From assembly GCA_032622095.1 (NCBI GenBank), contig CP136069.1, positions 156,541,043 to 156,605,042 on the forward strand: a DNA stretch of 64,000 bases, given 5' to 3'. The notes under the pieces are model-generated. The model made no database searches, was not told the DNA's origin, and saw only the letters and a list, made by a program, of their open reading frames with translations. Shown here in pieces: positions 1 to 11,485 of the stretch; the first letter of the stretch is position 1, and the number at the start of each line of letters is the position of its first letter. Source of the stretch: Siphonodentalium dalli (Eukaryota > Mollusca > Scaphopoda > Gadilida > Siphonodentaliidae). A program made the translations under genes and the position numbers.

Positions 1-180
1 TCCCAAATGGTGAATATTTTGATGTACATCCATTAGGAACCTCGATTATGAAATGTGTCGTCTGCCAATTTGGGGATATAGAAAAACTACACTAAAAAGA
101 AATATAATCTATGTGAATAAGTTTCTATAGAAATTTGATAATAAAGAATCTTTCCAGAAAAGATGACGCCTAAGCAGAAC

Positions 181-257
181 GAGGTCTCCAGAGGGTGAAT
201 TTAGTGATGCTAGCCCATTGTGAGATAGCATCACTAAATTTACCCACTGGGGACCTC
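181..257. mobile_element. small MITE-like hairpin
   Basis: Two 31-bp arms (181-211 and 227-257) are inverted copies of each other with about three mismatches, separated by a 15-bp loop. The outer ends read GAGGTC and GACCTC. The short size, near-complete symmetry and absence of coding capacity fit a miniature inverted-repeat element or a hairpin relic. I see no clear target-site duplication, so the boundaries are only those of the inverted repeat. Confidence 0.6.
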
Positions 258-880
258 AATATGCAAGCGACAGGCACACTAAACTCAGGCTTGGCTCCAC
301 CCATCTATGAATGGCAGATAATAATTTGACAAACGATTATGGTTGAGTGCTTGAGGCACTACAGATTTCTGCAGATTGCCGTGTCCTATTGATTTATTTT
401 ACTCTGATACACACCGGAATCAATGAAAAGTGCTTACAAAGAATTACTTACTTTTTCAATTGATAAGGAATAAACGAATTGGTGTAATAAGTCAATTTAA
501 ATGAATTGCTGGAAATGTCCGTCAATCAATTAAGACTACAACTAAAGCCAAAAACAACTGCTTAATGATGTTTTAAGGATTCTAGATCTGCAATTACAAT
601 TGTCAGCAGCAATGTACTTGTTAAATTTCAATTAATTTCTACGTAGGTGTGTCTATTTTCCTATTTTTCCATTTTCGGATCAATATTTTATCTTGCGGAG
701 TAATCCTGATCCATCATTTTTCTACCCAATATTACCTCGATTTGAGTACACATATGCAATGGGTATGGAGTAATAGAGTAAGGTATTGATCAATTTTTAT
801 AATGGACTTGAGACATCGAAATCAATGAACCTGGAAATTAAGATTTCACTTAGAATTGAGCAAGGACAAGCATAAAGGTT
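258..880. other. AT-rich unique DNA, no feature seen
   Basis: No long reading frame, tRNA-like box, tandem period or long inverted repeat is visible by eye in this stretch. Confidence 0.4.
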
Positions 881-894
881 TCAAATTGTGAGAA

Positions 895-1012
895 GTCACT
901 TCTCCCTACTTGACTTCTCATGTACCATGTATTATAATGGCTGAGAATAAAGCATTACTTACTTACTTACTTACTATTAGGGAGAAGTGGACTGTTATGA
1001 AGGAGAAGTCAT
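895..1012 (+). repeat. TTAC-tailed repeat with flanking inverted repeats
   Basis: Five TTAC copies lie at 955-974, directly after an AATAAA-like signal (GAATAAAGC). An A-rich signal followed by a short microsatellite is a common 3' tail of non-LTR retrotransposons and SINEs, so this may be a retroelement 3' end on the plus strand. The tail is bracketed by inverted segments: CACTTCTCCCTA near 897 against TAGGGAGAAGTGG near 978, and GACTTCTC near 911 against GAGAAGTC near 1003. No body sequence could be recognised. Confidence 0.4.
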
Positions 1013-1299
1013 AATGGCTGAAGTTCAATTTACACCCCCAATATCACCATTCTATGATCCACTAAGTATTATGCGATACAATAACCCATTGATTCTCCCA
1101 CCGCTTATAAAAGTATACTTTGGAATGGTCTATATTTACAATTCATTTGGAGAGATGTTCGGTTAATAATAAAGCTGACGACAGACAGACGAAAAGCTAA
1201 AACAGGTGCAGAAGGACTCATTTTCTTTGGTTGGAAATATTAATATATTTCCACCTATAGCAGCCTATAGTTGTTTGTTGAACTTATTATATGAACATT

Positions 1300-1700
1300 T
1301 GCTAAGTGAACTACCCATCAATGAGTATTTAGTGTAGAAAGTGTTAATAAGTGAACTACTCATCAATGAGTATTTAGCATAGACAGGGTTAAGAATGCAC
1401 ATAACTCACAGGTCATTTCACTCGTTTGTTGAACTTATGACATGAACATTTCCTAAGGAAACTACTCTTCAATGAGTACTTAGTACAGACAGGGTTAATA
1501 TGGTAACTACTCTTCAATGAGTATTTAGTATAGACAATGTTAATATGGTAACTACTCTTCAATGAGTATTTAGCATAGACAGAGTTAATATGGTAACTAC
1601 TCTTCAATGAGTATTTAGTATAGACAATGTTAATATGGTAACTCCTCATCAATGAGTATTTAGTATCGACAGGGTTAATAAGTTAACTACTCCTCAAATT
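1300..1700. repeat. 45-bp minisatellite
   Basis: The core ATGAGTA(T/C)TTAG recurs at 1321, 1366, 1472, 1517, 1562, 1607 and 1652, so the period is exactly 45 bp apart from one interruption of 106 bp. That interruption arises because a flanking segment containing TTTGTTGAACTTAT (near 1273 and 1428) was duplicated along with the repeats, giving a larger ~155-bp period. Because 45 is a multiple of three, the minus strand stays open for 79 codons with a 15-residue period. I regard that frame as a by-product of the repeat. Confidence 0.9.
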
Positions 1701-1915
1701 CAGGCTTGTGCTCATTTCTATTGTCCCCTGAAATTTTTCATAGCATTCATATCTACTTTGGGATTAAATTCTATTAAATGTACAAACTAAACGTGTGTGT
1801 ATGTGCGTACACCCCTGGAACGTTGCACTATTACAACCAATACATCCCTAAATCGATACGCTCAACTTAAGAAATATATATTCATGTCGTTTTCTGATAA
1901 GAATGAGACTTGTTA

Positions 1916-1939
1916 CCCCCCCCCCCCCCCCCCCCCCCC
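1916..1939. repeat. C24 homopolymer
   Basis: An uninterrupted run of 24 cytosines, followed by CAACCCGATCC after one A. Its exact length is likely to be unreliable in any sequencing read. Confidence 0.95.
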
Positions 1940-2344
1940 ACAACCCGATCCATTTTCTAGAACTATAAGTGAGCCAGTTTTATGAAAATTATAGCGGGAA
2001 AATCTAGTAAAATGTATACAAATGTATATATTTTCGTGAAGCTAAGACATAATGACACTTTTTTGGGCCAAAATTGAAACTCACCATCCAAGATGGCCGC
2101 CAAAATGGCCGACGGAAGTTGAAAATGACATTTTTTCACAAATATCTTCTAGATCAATTCATGCTGTTTGGAATTGGTTGAGTAATGCAACTTTATTTTG
2201 TGTTTTGTATATTAACGGATCATTGGAGCAATTAAATATGCAATTATTGGGGTCCTTCCGATCCCTCAAAAATTCGATTTTACAGAACGCAGTACAAAAT
2301 TAAAAAAAAATCACAATTGGGATTCTAGTCATATTTCAACAAGA

Positions 2345-3195
2345 AATGAAAAGAACATTGTAATGTAACTGAGGCATATCATTACCTATGACTATTCCAA
2401 ATCTCTGGAACCATAAATCTTACCTTGGCTCAAAATGGCTGCGAAAATGGCCGCCAAAATATGGAAAATGGTAAATATTGCCCCAGGGTGTCCTGCAATC
2501 GCTTACAAGTTGTGGTTGATGTACACAATTGGCTAATCTGTTTTCTATACATTGCATACTAACATGTCTGATGCACCATGGATCATTTTTACTATTGTCG
2601 CCACTGACATCACCAGAAATATTGGATTTTTCTCTCACAAACTTGACATAAATATCGGCAAAAATTCACTTTTCAGGGTTCGACCATTTGTTCAAGTAAA
2701 ATGTAACTATCTTTGGATTGAAAGGTGTTTATTGTTTTGGTCTATCTTAAATGTGTCACACTACGGTGTTTATAGACTAAATTGCTCAAGATGGCTTCCA
2801 AAATGGCAACTAAATTTGTAAAAAGTTAAAAGTTAGCATAACCCGAACATTATTCTCTGCATTATCTGAAAAAGGTAGCAAATTGTGACTCACTTGGTTA
2901 TTGTACGTGTTAGTTATAATGTAATTAACTGACAACTACGTTCTATTATGTTTGTCCCAGTTCCGTATGGGGCATGACAAATTCATTTTAAAGTTGCAGT
3001 ATGGAATTTTGCGGAGAACCTCTTTTGTGATTCTGGCCATATTATTGAAAGGGAATGGGCAGAACTTTGAGACGGAACTGAGATGAACCATGATATGTGG
3101 GTATTCTGGCCCATTATGATAAAAATTTATCAACTGGATACAGGGTGGAAGCCAAGATGGCAGCCAGGGAGTTTAATACTCTATGATCATAGATG
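2345..3195 (+). repeat. foldback left arm
   Basis: Landmarks shared with the right arm are GAGGCATATCATTACCTATG near 2370, AATATGGAAAATGGTAAATA near 2458, CAATCGCTTACAAGTTGTG near 2497, and GATACAGGGTGGAAGCCAAG near 3138 with small changes. The right-arm counterparts are at 7040-7070, 6950-6975, 6920-6940 and 6300-6330. Confidence 0.8.
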
Positions 3196-3835
3196 AGGAT
3201 AATAGGTATACACGGAGTTATTGTATGGTCATGAATGATGTGTGGGTATAAAGGGAGTGCCCTGTTGGTAACGGTGGGACGTATATTTATATATGTTGTG
3301 GATGTGGTATCATTGGTGGTGTATGGGGAGTAGATTTATTATCATGGATGGCGTGTATGAGTATGGCAAGTATGGAACTTATGAGTGGTCGTATGTGCGG
3401 ATATTGGTATATCTGGAAGGGATCACCATTGGTGATGTGCATATGTATACCTGGATTGACTCTATGGTCATGTGTATGGCGAATAGGTATACATGTAGTG
3501 GCTGTATGTATGGTCCATGGTGAGGTGAATATGTATACAATGAGTGACTGTATGATCGTGAATGTAGTGAATATGTATACATAGAGTGACTATATGGTCA
3601 TGTGTCGGGTGTAGGTGTATACCTGGTGTTCATGCATGGTGACTCGTGGCTGTATCGTCATTGGTGGTATGTGCGGGTATAACCAAGTATGGCTGTATGA
3701 TCAGGTGTACTAGTACATGTACGTGTATAAAGTGGGTGACTGTGTTGTCATTTGTGTGGTGTTTATGTACATATGGAGTGACTGGGGTAATGGGTGGGTT
3801 GTACATGTGTACCTTGGGCGGCTATCGCTTCCCAC
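3196..3835 (+). repeat. degenerate ~42-bp minisatellite, forward orientation
   Basis: A diverged tandem repeat built around GTATAC, GAGTGACT and TATGGTCATG. Open frames seen here, such as the one at 3293-3523, are rich in M, W, G, Y and V because of the repeat composition and do not look like genes. Confidence 0.7.
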
Positions 3836-3900
3836 AATAACTCAAGGATATGTTAATCAATAGAGAGGTCATGTCATATCGTGGAAAGCGATAGCCACCC
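3816..3900. repeat. central hairpin of the foldback element
   Basis: Arms of 20 bp (3816-3835 and 3881-3900, 18 of 20 matching, core GCTATCGCTT / AAGCGATAGC) enclose a 45-bp loop. The minisatellite is in forward orientation to the left and reverse orientation to the right, so this is the symmetry point. Confidence 0.75.
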
Positions 3901-4745
3901 ATTATCACACAGTCATTATATATATACATAAACACCACAGACATAACAATATAGTGACCCATTGTATACATGTACACCTGACCCATGACCACGGATGACC
4001 ATACAGCCACGCGTCAAAATGCAGGCACACCAGGTATACTTCTAATCATGACCCATAACCATAAGGTCACTCCTTGTACACCCATTCATATCACCATTGG
4101 CCATAAGGTCATCATCCCTGTATACCTATTCTCCAAACGCATGGTCAAATATACAATCAATATATACATCAACACCACAACAATGACCATAAAGTCACTC
4201 CGGTATACATATGCACATCACCAATGGCCATATAGCCACTCGCTTCATACACATACCCTCACCCATGTTACCTGGTATACTCCTTCACCTGACCTATGGC
4301 CATATAGTCACCCTGTGTGTACCTATTCAAAACATTCATACACGATCATGGTCAATCCTTGTATACATATTCACCTCAACATTGGCCATGTCAATCCCTG
4401 TATCCCTATTTATCACACCATAGCCGAATAGCCACTCAAGATATACTAATACACCATAGCCATGTCAGTATAATCACTCCATGTATGCATATGCACCTCA
4501 TCCATGGTCATATAGCCACTCGCTATATACACATATCCCTCGCCCATGACAATAAAGCAACACGTGTGTGTACTGGTATAACCTACACATGACGATACCG
4601 ACACGAGTCACCAAACAGGAACATCAGGTACATGTATACTCATACACCTGTCACCCCATGTATAGATGTTCATTACATTTATGATCATACAGTCACTACT
4701 TGTATACCAACATGTAATCATCTCACCATTAACCATATGGTCACA
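3901..4745 (-). repeat. degenerate ~42-bp minisatellite, reverse orientation, part 1
   Basis: Repeats of CCATA(A/T)(A/G)GTCACTCC...TGTATACC...CACCTCACC. Where copies are well preserved the spacing is 42 bp, for example between the CCATAAGGTCA motifs at about 4059 and 4101. The reading frames at 3985-4592 are repeat-derived. Confidence 0.7.
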
Positions 4746-5455
4746 TGTGACAAGAGCCGGAGGACTTCTTCTTTAATGTTGTGTGTGTGACGATGGCTGT
4801 GGTCTTTCACAAATAAGTCGAGTTGTGTTGAATTGATCTTTTATTTTTCTTCAAGAGATAATCTGTAAGCGTTTTCTTTCAGAATTACACTGAGCCAGTG
4901 GAACAGCACCTCTAGTATAATTGACTAAATGAGTGGAGAAGCAGGACTAGTACTGAACTGCCGGTCTAAACTCTGGACCGAGCATATATACAAAAAGGGT
5001 GTGAGACTTAACTGACCAATCATAAGTCTCCTCATTATAATAAATTTTAGACATACCAGTTCCAACCATCCTGTGTCAGAGTTGACACAAAACCTGTCAA
5101 AATAGTCATCTATTCTGGCAGGCAGGATAGTTCGAACTAGGTAACAGGGTACGTTATGTCAAGCATTCGTATGATAAACTAATGTGTACCCTAGTGAAGG
5201 GTGCTGTTCCTGTCATTCTCATTTAATCCATGACCTCTATATATTAATATTCTAAATGTTGGTCATGAAATGTGACTTCAGCATAATTCCGACGCCACAG
5301 TTCTACTGTACTTGGCTGGTGCTGTCGTACACTCGTTTTAAGCCGGGAAATATTTCCTAGAAATATGCAAACTAAATTGCACCTTATTTTTCAAACTACC
5401 AGCTTACTTATCGAATGATGGAGAATTTAGGTTTGGTAGACATCATTCTGTTACA
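4746..5455 (+). mobile_element. candidate solo LTR inside the minisatellite
   Basis: This 710-bp unique segment interrupts the ~42-bp minisatellite, which stops at GGTCACA and resumes at TCACTACCTGTATACC. It begins TGTGAC and ends GTTACA, the TG...CA type of terminus. Flanks are TCACA on the left and TCACT on the right, a 4 of 5 match to a target duplication. Inside are a TATA-like CATATATAC near 4983 and an AATAAA near 5038, in the order expected for an LTR promoter and polyadenylation signal. No retroviral coding sequence is nearby. A different 4-5-bp-duplicating element is possible. Confidence 0.45.
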
Positions 5456-6264
5456 TCACTACCTGTATACCTATTCGACACTCATAGTCATATAACCACT
5501 CGATATACATATGCAGCCCACCCTAGACCATAATTTCACTCCAGGTATACATGTAAACCTCACTAATGGCCATTCAGCCCTTCCAGATATACAAAAAACC
5601 CGCACATACGACAACTCAAACAATCCATACTTGCATATACACCTCACACATGACAATTCATCAATTCACTGTATAATCATACACGCCATCCATGATAATA
5701 CAGCGAAGCCATATACACCCACCAATGATAATACATCCACGAGATATTTAAATATACATCCCACCCGTTACTACAAGGACACTCCCTGTGTACCCACACA
5801 CTCGATAATGTCCACCCAGCTTACTCCAGGTATTCATATTCAATCATGACCATACAGTCATTCCATGTATACCTATACACATTACCCGTAACCATAAAAT
5901 CACTACCTATTTATCCACACACATCCATGATCATACAGACAACGCATGTACATCCCACCCATGACCTTACAGTCACTCCATATATACATAATAAACACAT
6001 AGATGACCATGTAGCTATATCCATACACCACACCAATGACCATACAGACACACCGGGTGCGCCCGTACTGGATATACACAATCATACACCATACAGTCAC
6101 TCCATGCATACCGATTCACCTCACATCTGACCATGACCTCTCCCTGTATACCTAGATGCATCTTACCATGGACAACCCACTCATAACCATATAGTCACTC
6201 ATTGTATACCTACTAGTACTCACATCAGTCATGACATACAATAACTCCTTGTATACCTATTCAC
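5456..6264 (-). repeat. degenerate ~42-bp minisatellite, reverse orientation, part 2
   Basis: This continues the array interrupted by the candidate LTR. A clear 42-bp step runs from CCATACAGTCATTCC near 5850 to CCATAAAATCACTACC near 5892. Confidence 0.7.
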
Positions 6265-7092
6265 CTCACATATGATCACAGAGTAACTCCCTGGCTACGA
6301 TCTTGGCATCCACACTGTATCCTGTTGACATTTTTTTATCATAATGAACCAGAATAGCCAAAGATTATGGTCCATCTCAGTTCTGTCTCAAAGTTCTGCC
6401 CATTTCCTTTCAATAAATATGGCCAAAATCACAAAATAGGTTCTCCGCAAAATTACATACTTTAAAATGAATTTGTCATGCCCCATACGGAACTGGGACA
6501 ACTTGGAATAGAACATGTAGTTGTCAGTTAATTAACTAACACGTATAATAACCAAGTGAGTCACAATTTGCTACCTTTTCGGATAATGCAGAGAATGTTC
6601 GGGATATATGTAAAAAATTAGAATTTTACATTTTGGAAGCCATCTTGAGCAATTTGGTCTATAAACACTGTAGTGTGACACATCTAAGATAGACCAAAAC
6701 AATAAACACCTTTCAATCCAAAGATAGTTATATTTTACCAGAAAAAATGGTCCAAACCTGAAAAATGAATTTTTGCCAATATTTATGTCAAGTTTTTTAG
6801 AGAAAAGTCCAATATTTTTGACGATGTCAGTGGTGAAAATAGTAACAATTAACCATGGTGCATCAGACATGTTAGTATTCAATGTATAGAATGCAGAATA
6901 GTCCATTTTATACATCAACACAACTTGTAAGCGATTGCAAGACATGCTGGTGTAATATTTACCATTTTCCATATTTTGGCGGCCATATTGGCAGCCATTT
7001 TGAGCCAAAGTAAGAATTTTGGTTCCAGTGATTTGGAATATTCATAGGTAATGATATGCCTCACTTACATTACAAAGTTCTGTTCATTTCAC
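6265..7092 (-). repeat. foldback right arm
   Basis: Reverse complement of the left arm with scattered substitutions and small indels. It ends near 7092 at GTTCATTTC, the counterpart of GAAATGAAAAGAAC near 2345. Confidence 0.8.
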
Positions 7093-7253
7093 TCCCCAAC
7101 TATTGAGAGTCCACTTCAGGACAACAATGGAAATAAGTCCATCAGGATATATGGGGTCCAATGGGGATGTGATATTTCAAACCGATGCCGTCTGCTTTAA
7201 CCCTTTGATGATGTGAGTCACGCTGTTGCAGCATTAAAGATCATGTGCCAGTG

Positions 7254-7394
7254 CATTCTCTAATATATGCGAGTCTCCCATAGGGATCCTCGCATATATA
7301 AGAGAATGAACAGGCTTACAAGGTCAAGATAAATATTTTTAAACCAATGTATGTGAGGCTCCTTATGGGAAACTCGCATATATAAGAAAATGAA
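7254..7394. repeat. duplicated palindromic module
   Basis: Copy one is a hairpin with 20-bp arms (7254-7273 and 7289-7308, 19 of 20 pairing, core TATATGCGAG) and a 15-bp loop. A second ~45-bp copy lies at 7350-7394, 84 bp downstream of the matching part of copy one (7266-7310). It keeps shorter complementary arms (TATGTGAG against CTCGCATA). The loops also resemble each other (TCTCCCATAGGGA and GCTCCTTATGGGA). Confidence 0.7.
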
Positions 7395-7779
7395 TTGGAA
7401 AAGGGTTTTGCAAAATTTCAGGAAGCTCCTATCATTGAAGGCTTAATATATCTTAATACATAACAGAATTTTACAGAATCTGTTTAATAATGTATTTAAC
7501 CTATTTCAACTCTCCAAAATTCTACTTCGTGATGTATCAAATATATTGTAAGATTATTGCATGTATATGTGCCTTTTTGTAATGAGGTTATCAAAACAAA
7601 ACAAGACTATCACTAGGGTGTGCAAAAATATGCCCATGGTAATTCCAACACAGGGAAGAATCCAGAGATAATTTGGGGACACCTGTTTTCCAGCAGAGGA
7701 TACATGTATCCCCCATATAACTTATTAAGACTTCTACACCAAACCAACACAGATATTGTTAAATTGCCTTAAAAAGGTG

Positions 7780-8220
7780 GAAAATTCAGGTTGAACCAAT
7801 ACTGTCCACTAGGAATTTGGGGACAATTGGGCTTCTCGATTTTGGGTGCCCGTACCTGTAACAGGTACTAGTATCAAAATAGCCCTGGATATTTCCAAGG
7901 GGCCATAGGTTTACTCTGGTAAAAATTAGCGGGCAGAACCCAAATTTTGATTTTGACCTGTATTTAGGGCTAGTAAACTCACATATCAAAATTCATTCAG
8001 TTCAGCACAGACTTATTAAAAGTTATCATCCGAAAACGAAAATTGAATGCAACAGAAAGGGCCATAACTCTGGTGAAACTGGCGGGCTGAGCCGGAATTT
8101 GATTGAGACTATCTAAAGTCATCATCCGAAAACCAAAAGTAAATGTACGGATAACTAGACAGACGGATGGACAGATGGGTTGACCAATAATATAACAGCG
8201 TATAAAAATAAATCAATAAA
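7780..8220 (+). repeat. degenerate ~150-bp direct repeat
   Basis: Two diverged copies of a block are visible. TACTCTGGTAAAAATTAGCG with CGGGCAGAACCC (about 7912-7943) resembles AACTCTGGTGAAACTGGCG with CGGGCTGAGCC (about 8066-8095). ATCATCCGAAAAC also recurs near 8025 and 8122. The block ends in a GACAGACGGATGGACAGATGG stretch near 8158. I read it as a dispersed-repeat fragment. Confidence 0.5.
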
Positions 8221-8529
8221 AACAGCAACATGTTTGATCTGGATGGCCTTGGTACTAAAAGAGTTAACACACTGAGCATTTTGACACTTTACACCTCACC
8301 CAGTATCTTGTACTTAACAGTCTTCCACGCCCAAGATGAATTTATGAAAGTATTTTGTTGTTAATTGGGGTGTCTTCAAGCAAGAGTTCAGGCCATGGCA
8401 GGCATACCATAGTACGGTACAAGTATTATGGGCGGAGCAACCAGATGCCACAAATTGTGGTAAAGTAATCATTGTAAAGGGGCGTGTCATTAAAATGAGT
8501 AAAATATAATTTAAAAAATAAATCAGATT

Positions 8530-8623
8530 AAAACAAGCTCCACTTTAAAAAATGAATTGATAAACAATACATAATTGTAGGTATTGTTTATCAATGCACT
8601 TTTTTAAGTGGCACGCTCGTTTT
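8530..8623. mobile_element. MITE-like hairpin
   Basis: The inner arms are a perfect 15-bp inverted repeat (8556-8570 ATTGATAAACAATAC and 8581-8595) around a 10-bp loop. The similarity continues outward through AAAACAAGCTCCACTTTAAA on the left and its imperfect complement on the right. Confidence 0.65.
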
Positions 8624-9280
8624 AAATCACCAATCCTATTTATCTCATGAAAAGCATCAAGCAACCTGAATTTATACCCAAGGAGGGGTGGAGAAGGAGA
8701 GTGAGGAAGTGGGGTGAGATAACATTTATTATGAATGGAGGGTGGTGATGTGGAAGAGAGGTGTGGGGGAAGACTGAAACAAGACAGTCAATGACTGTGG
8801 GTTGCTCACCAGACTGTAAAGGTGGAGAAGGCTAGGACTCTGAAGACTACAATCATACGTCAGTACTTGTCAAATCACTTTAAAACAAGTAGTTCTAAAA
8901 AGGGACACAGGTAGAGAGTCTTTATTGAACGGCGGGAGGGGATATGGGGGTGTCCACCTTGAAATTTCTAATGTGCTCACCCTCCCCTCCCCCAATAGAT
9001 CATTGCCCATTACCTCCCAACTGAACCAAACTAAATTACAACTGGTACTTCAAGATCTCTAACTGTTGGAAATTTATCAAAACCTTACTGATAATACCTG
9101 TATATATCAAAATTATTACATGTAATATAGGAATCTATATACAAGTAGCAAACATGAATTCATAGCATAGATAGAGTGTTAAATCTCCAATCTCTGCCAA
9201 TATTTTAACCAAATGTAAATCCCAATCTATGAGATCCATTGATCTTGTAATTTCAAAGATAGTCAATAGCATTTAGGAAT
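8624..9280. other. purine-rich then AT-rich unique DNA
   Basis: The plus strand at 8680-8790 is strongly purine-rich with several G3-G5 runs, so non-B structure is conceivable. No coding or repeat structure is evident in the rest. Confidence 0.4.
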
Positions 9281-10388
9281 TTTATTTTTTATTACTTGGT
9301 TTATGGATTTGCCGACCCAAAAAAACAGTTTGTCAATAAAAATAAAATTTCAGATTTTTTTTTTTTTATTCCCGCCGATGGGAATACATGTATTAACAAA
9401 GTCATATAAAAGAATAGTAATGAGAAAAAAAGTTTAAAGTTGCGTACAAAACAACATAAATCAAACATACCGTAATGTGTTGCCGTCAATAGTTCAATGT
9501 GGTACGCTACATCATAGTACGTAAATACATAAGACCGGTTTCAGAAGTTGAAGGTCGTCAAATGGCCGATGCTGCAGACTTGACAATGATATCAACATTA
9601 CACATATCTTGTCATCGAAATACGCCAACGGAAATGATGCCACCACAACTCCGGTTTCAATTTTGAGACACTTTGAGAGCAAACATATATTTTTTAATAC
9701 ATAAGTAATTGAAATAAATTATTGGAAATGGATTTTATCTATTTTAGTATGTTCTCTGTCAGATGGTATGTCCTTGACTATTTTGTCAGTGGAGGGGGAC
9801 GGTCAGAAATGTTTTGAAAGTGGGAGGAAAAATAAAAATAAAATAAAAAAATATGAATACTAAGAGCATCTTTAAATTCGCTGTTGTATTGAATATGCCC
9901 TATCACCAACTCGGGGCCCTATTGAATACACCAGGTCCGGTTCTGTGGTTTTAATGCTACAGGTCAAAGTTCTGGAGTAGCATTTCCATATACGGAAGTC
10001 AGCAGTGGCTGGATGAATCTATGAAACCACAGAACCGGACCTGGTGGATCCAATATGGCTACGAGTTAGTGACACGACGTATATATCAGTATTATTAAAG
10101 CAACGAATAAATGAATATTATGACCAAGTACATACGTTTCTCTTATTAAAATGTCCCTGTCCACATTTCCAGTAAGATTAAAACTTACATATCAGTAAAT
10201 CAGAAACATTTGCAGGGTTTGAAATCCAGATTCATATATTCATTACATTAAAAAAAAAAGAAGTATTTCTGCCTACCCTATTTTTTCACAAAGTAAACAA
10301 AAAATGCCAATTTATTTTTTATTTTTTTCCTCCCACCTCCCCTAACTTTCAGTTCAAAAAATCTGTAAACCAAGTAATAAAATATAAA
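9281..10388. mobile_element. possible ~1.1-kb inverted-repeat element
   Basis: Segments 9281-9303 and 10366-10388 are inverted copies (22 of 23), with core TTATTACTTGGTTTA. A second inverted similarity lies further in: GTGGGAGGAAAAATAAAA near 9820 against TTTTTTTCCTCCCAC near 10322. The interior holds A/T homopolymer tracts, the separate TIR element at 9901-10073 and no coding sequence. It could be a decayed non-autonomous DNA transposon, but the termini are not defined by a target duplication. Confidence 0.4.
9901..10073. mobile_element. TIR element (MITE-like)
   Basis: A 22-bp inverted repeat (9931-9952 CCAGGTCCGGTTCTGTGG plus four bases; 10023-10044) is perfect except at its innermost base. 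It extends imperfectly outward to TATCACCAACTCG at 9901 and CGAGTTAGTGACA at 10062-10074. The ~70-bp centre is unique. No clear target duplication is visible. Confidence 0.65.
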
Positions 10389-10680
10389 ATGCCTTATGAG
10401 AAAAAAGTGCCAAACCTCAAACTAATTGCAACACTAATTGTTTCTTATCAGGAATAAGTCTATCAACCCATTAAAAAAACATACTAAAAATCAAAAAGGA
10501 TCAAGTAAGTTGAAATTGATAAATTATGTGAAATAAATTTGTCAAAATTTGGTAAAATACTCAATTTATGACTTTTCAAAGACGAAAAAAAGACTAAAAG
10601 TCCTTCCTGTTCAAGCCAAGTGGGGTCAGTGTTTGGAGGGCGTAGATCCAGTGGATCTCACGTGTTTTTCTTATTTGAAG

Positions 10681-11464
10681 TCACCTCACGCTTTCTGGAT
10701 CGCAATTAATTATGTCAATGATACGATATGATAGGTCTCGATGATCGTGATCTGGTAGATTGTAGTGAAATGCTACCAGGGTGTTCCTGTTGTGGTGTAT
10801 GTCTGCTTGATGTTCCGTAATCTCGTTTCGAAATGACGTTTATTTTCGCCTAGGTATTGTGTATTGCATCGTTTGCAGGTCAAGAGATAGACACAATTAC
10901 GAGTTAGGCAGTTGTACCTTGAGGGTCCCTTATAACGCTTTTTGGTGTTTTGACTTTTGAACCATTTGTTGGTGGGTAATCCATCGCAAACTGAACAGTT
11001 ATTCTCCTCACATGTTGTGAATGGGTTGGGAAAAACTCTCCCTGAGATGCTTCTTGGTTGTGGGAGTTTAGCTCTTGTCAGTATGTCTTTAAGGTTGGTG
11101 GTCTGTGTCTCGCTAGGAGAGGTGGCTGTGGGAAAATACGTCGGTAGCGTACCGATGTTTGGATAATCGGCCAGTGTGACCTGATAAGTTTGAAGGATCG
11201 TGTTGATTCGGGGTGATAGTCTGTGACGAATGGTATGACTTTGTTGTCATTGGTTTTGTGTTTATCTTTGAGCAGGTCATCTCGGTTGAGTTTACCTGCT
11301 TCAAGTGCAGCTTGTACAATTGTGTTTCTATCGTAACCGCGTGCGACAAAGTGTTCAGTGTATTGTCTGGCGTGTTTGTGGTAGTCTGTGACGTCACTAC
11401 AAATATGCCGGATGCGTAGGAACTGGCTAAACGGAATGCCCCGAAAGGTGGGTTTCGGGTGTGA
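10681..11464 (-). pseudogene. Penelope-like element protein, RT-distal region plus GIY-YIG endonuclease, frameshifted
   Basis: Read on the minus strand in three frames. Frame 1 (11464 to stop at 11078) opens with SHPK...RGIPFSQFLRIRHICSD, then HFVARGYD and HWPII...RRIFPQPPLLA. This is the conserved segment between the reverse transcriptase and the endonuclease of Penelope-like elements. A frameshift near 11085-11100 moves to frame 2 (NLKDILTRAKL, a Cys-rich CEENNCSVC stretch, then NCVYLLTCKRCNTQYLGE), which matches the GIY-YIG nuclease core with YLG in place of YIG and an Arg in the following RHFETRL helix. Frame 2 stops at 10773-10775. A second shift continues as VAFHYNLPDHDHRDL to a stop at 10681-10683. 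The polymerase motifs expected upstream are absent, so this is a non-functional 3' fragment. The family match comes from recalled motif order and was not searched. Confidence 0.85.
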
Positions 11465-11485
11465 CCCATACCAACTTGTCAACAG

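Larger units (their letters stand above)
2345..7092. mobile_element. foldback-type element with long inverted arms
   Basis: The sequence from about 2345 inward reappears as its reverse complement from about 7092 inward, with many substitutions. The match continues through the arms into an inner minisatellite that also changes orientation near 3860. Long inverted arms plus internal short tandem repeats and no transposase are the layout of foldback elements. Arm translations on the two sides are similar (both contain NYLWIERCLLFWSIL), but this reflects DNA similarity and neither frame is a recognisable protein. The right half is longer than the left. A similar AAGATGGCCGCCAAAATGGC stretch at about 2090 lies outside the left arm and may be another family member. 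Confidence 0.75.

Noticed and set aside
1413-1652. 79-codon minus frame with a 15-residue repeat (SSYHINIVYTKYSLK)
   Set aside because: Produced by the 45-bp minisatellite having a length divisible by three. No flanking gene structure.
3293-4592. Several 60-148-codon frames rich in H, T, Y, M and W
   Set aside because: They follow the ~42-bp minisatellite and repeat with it.
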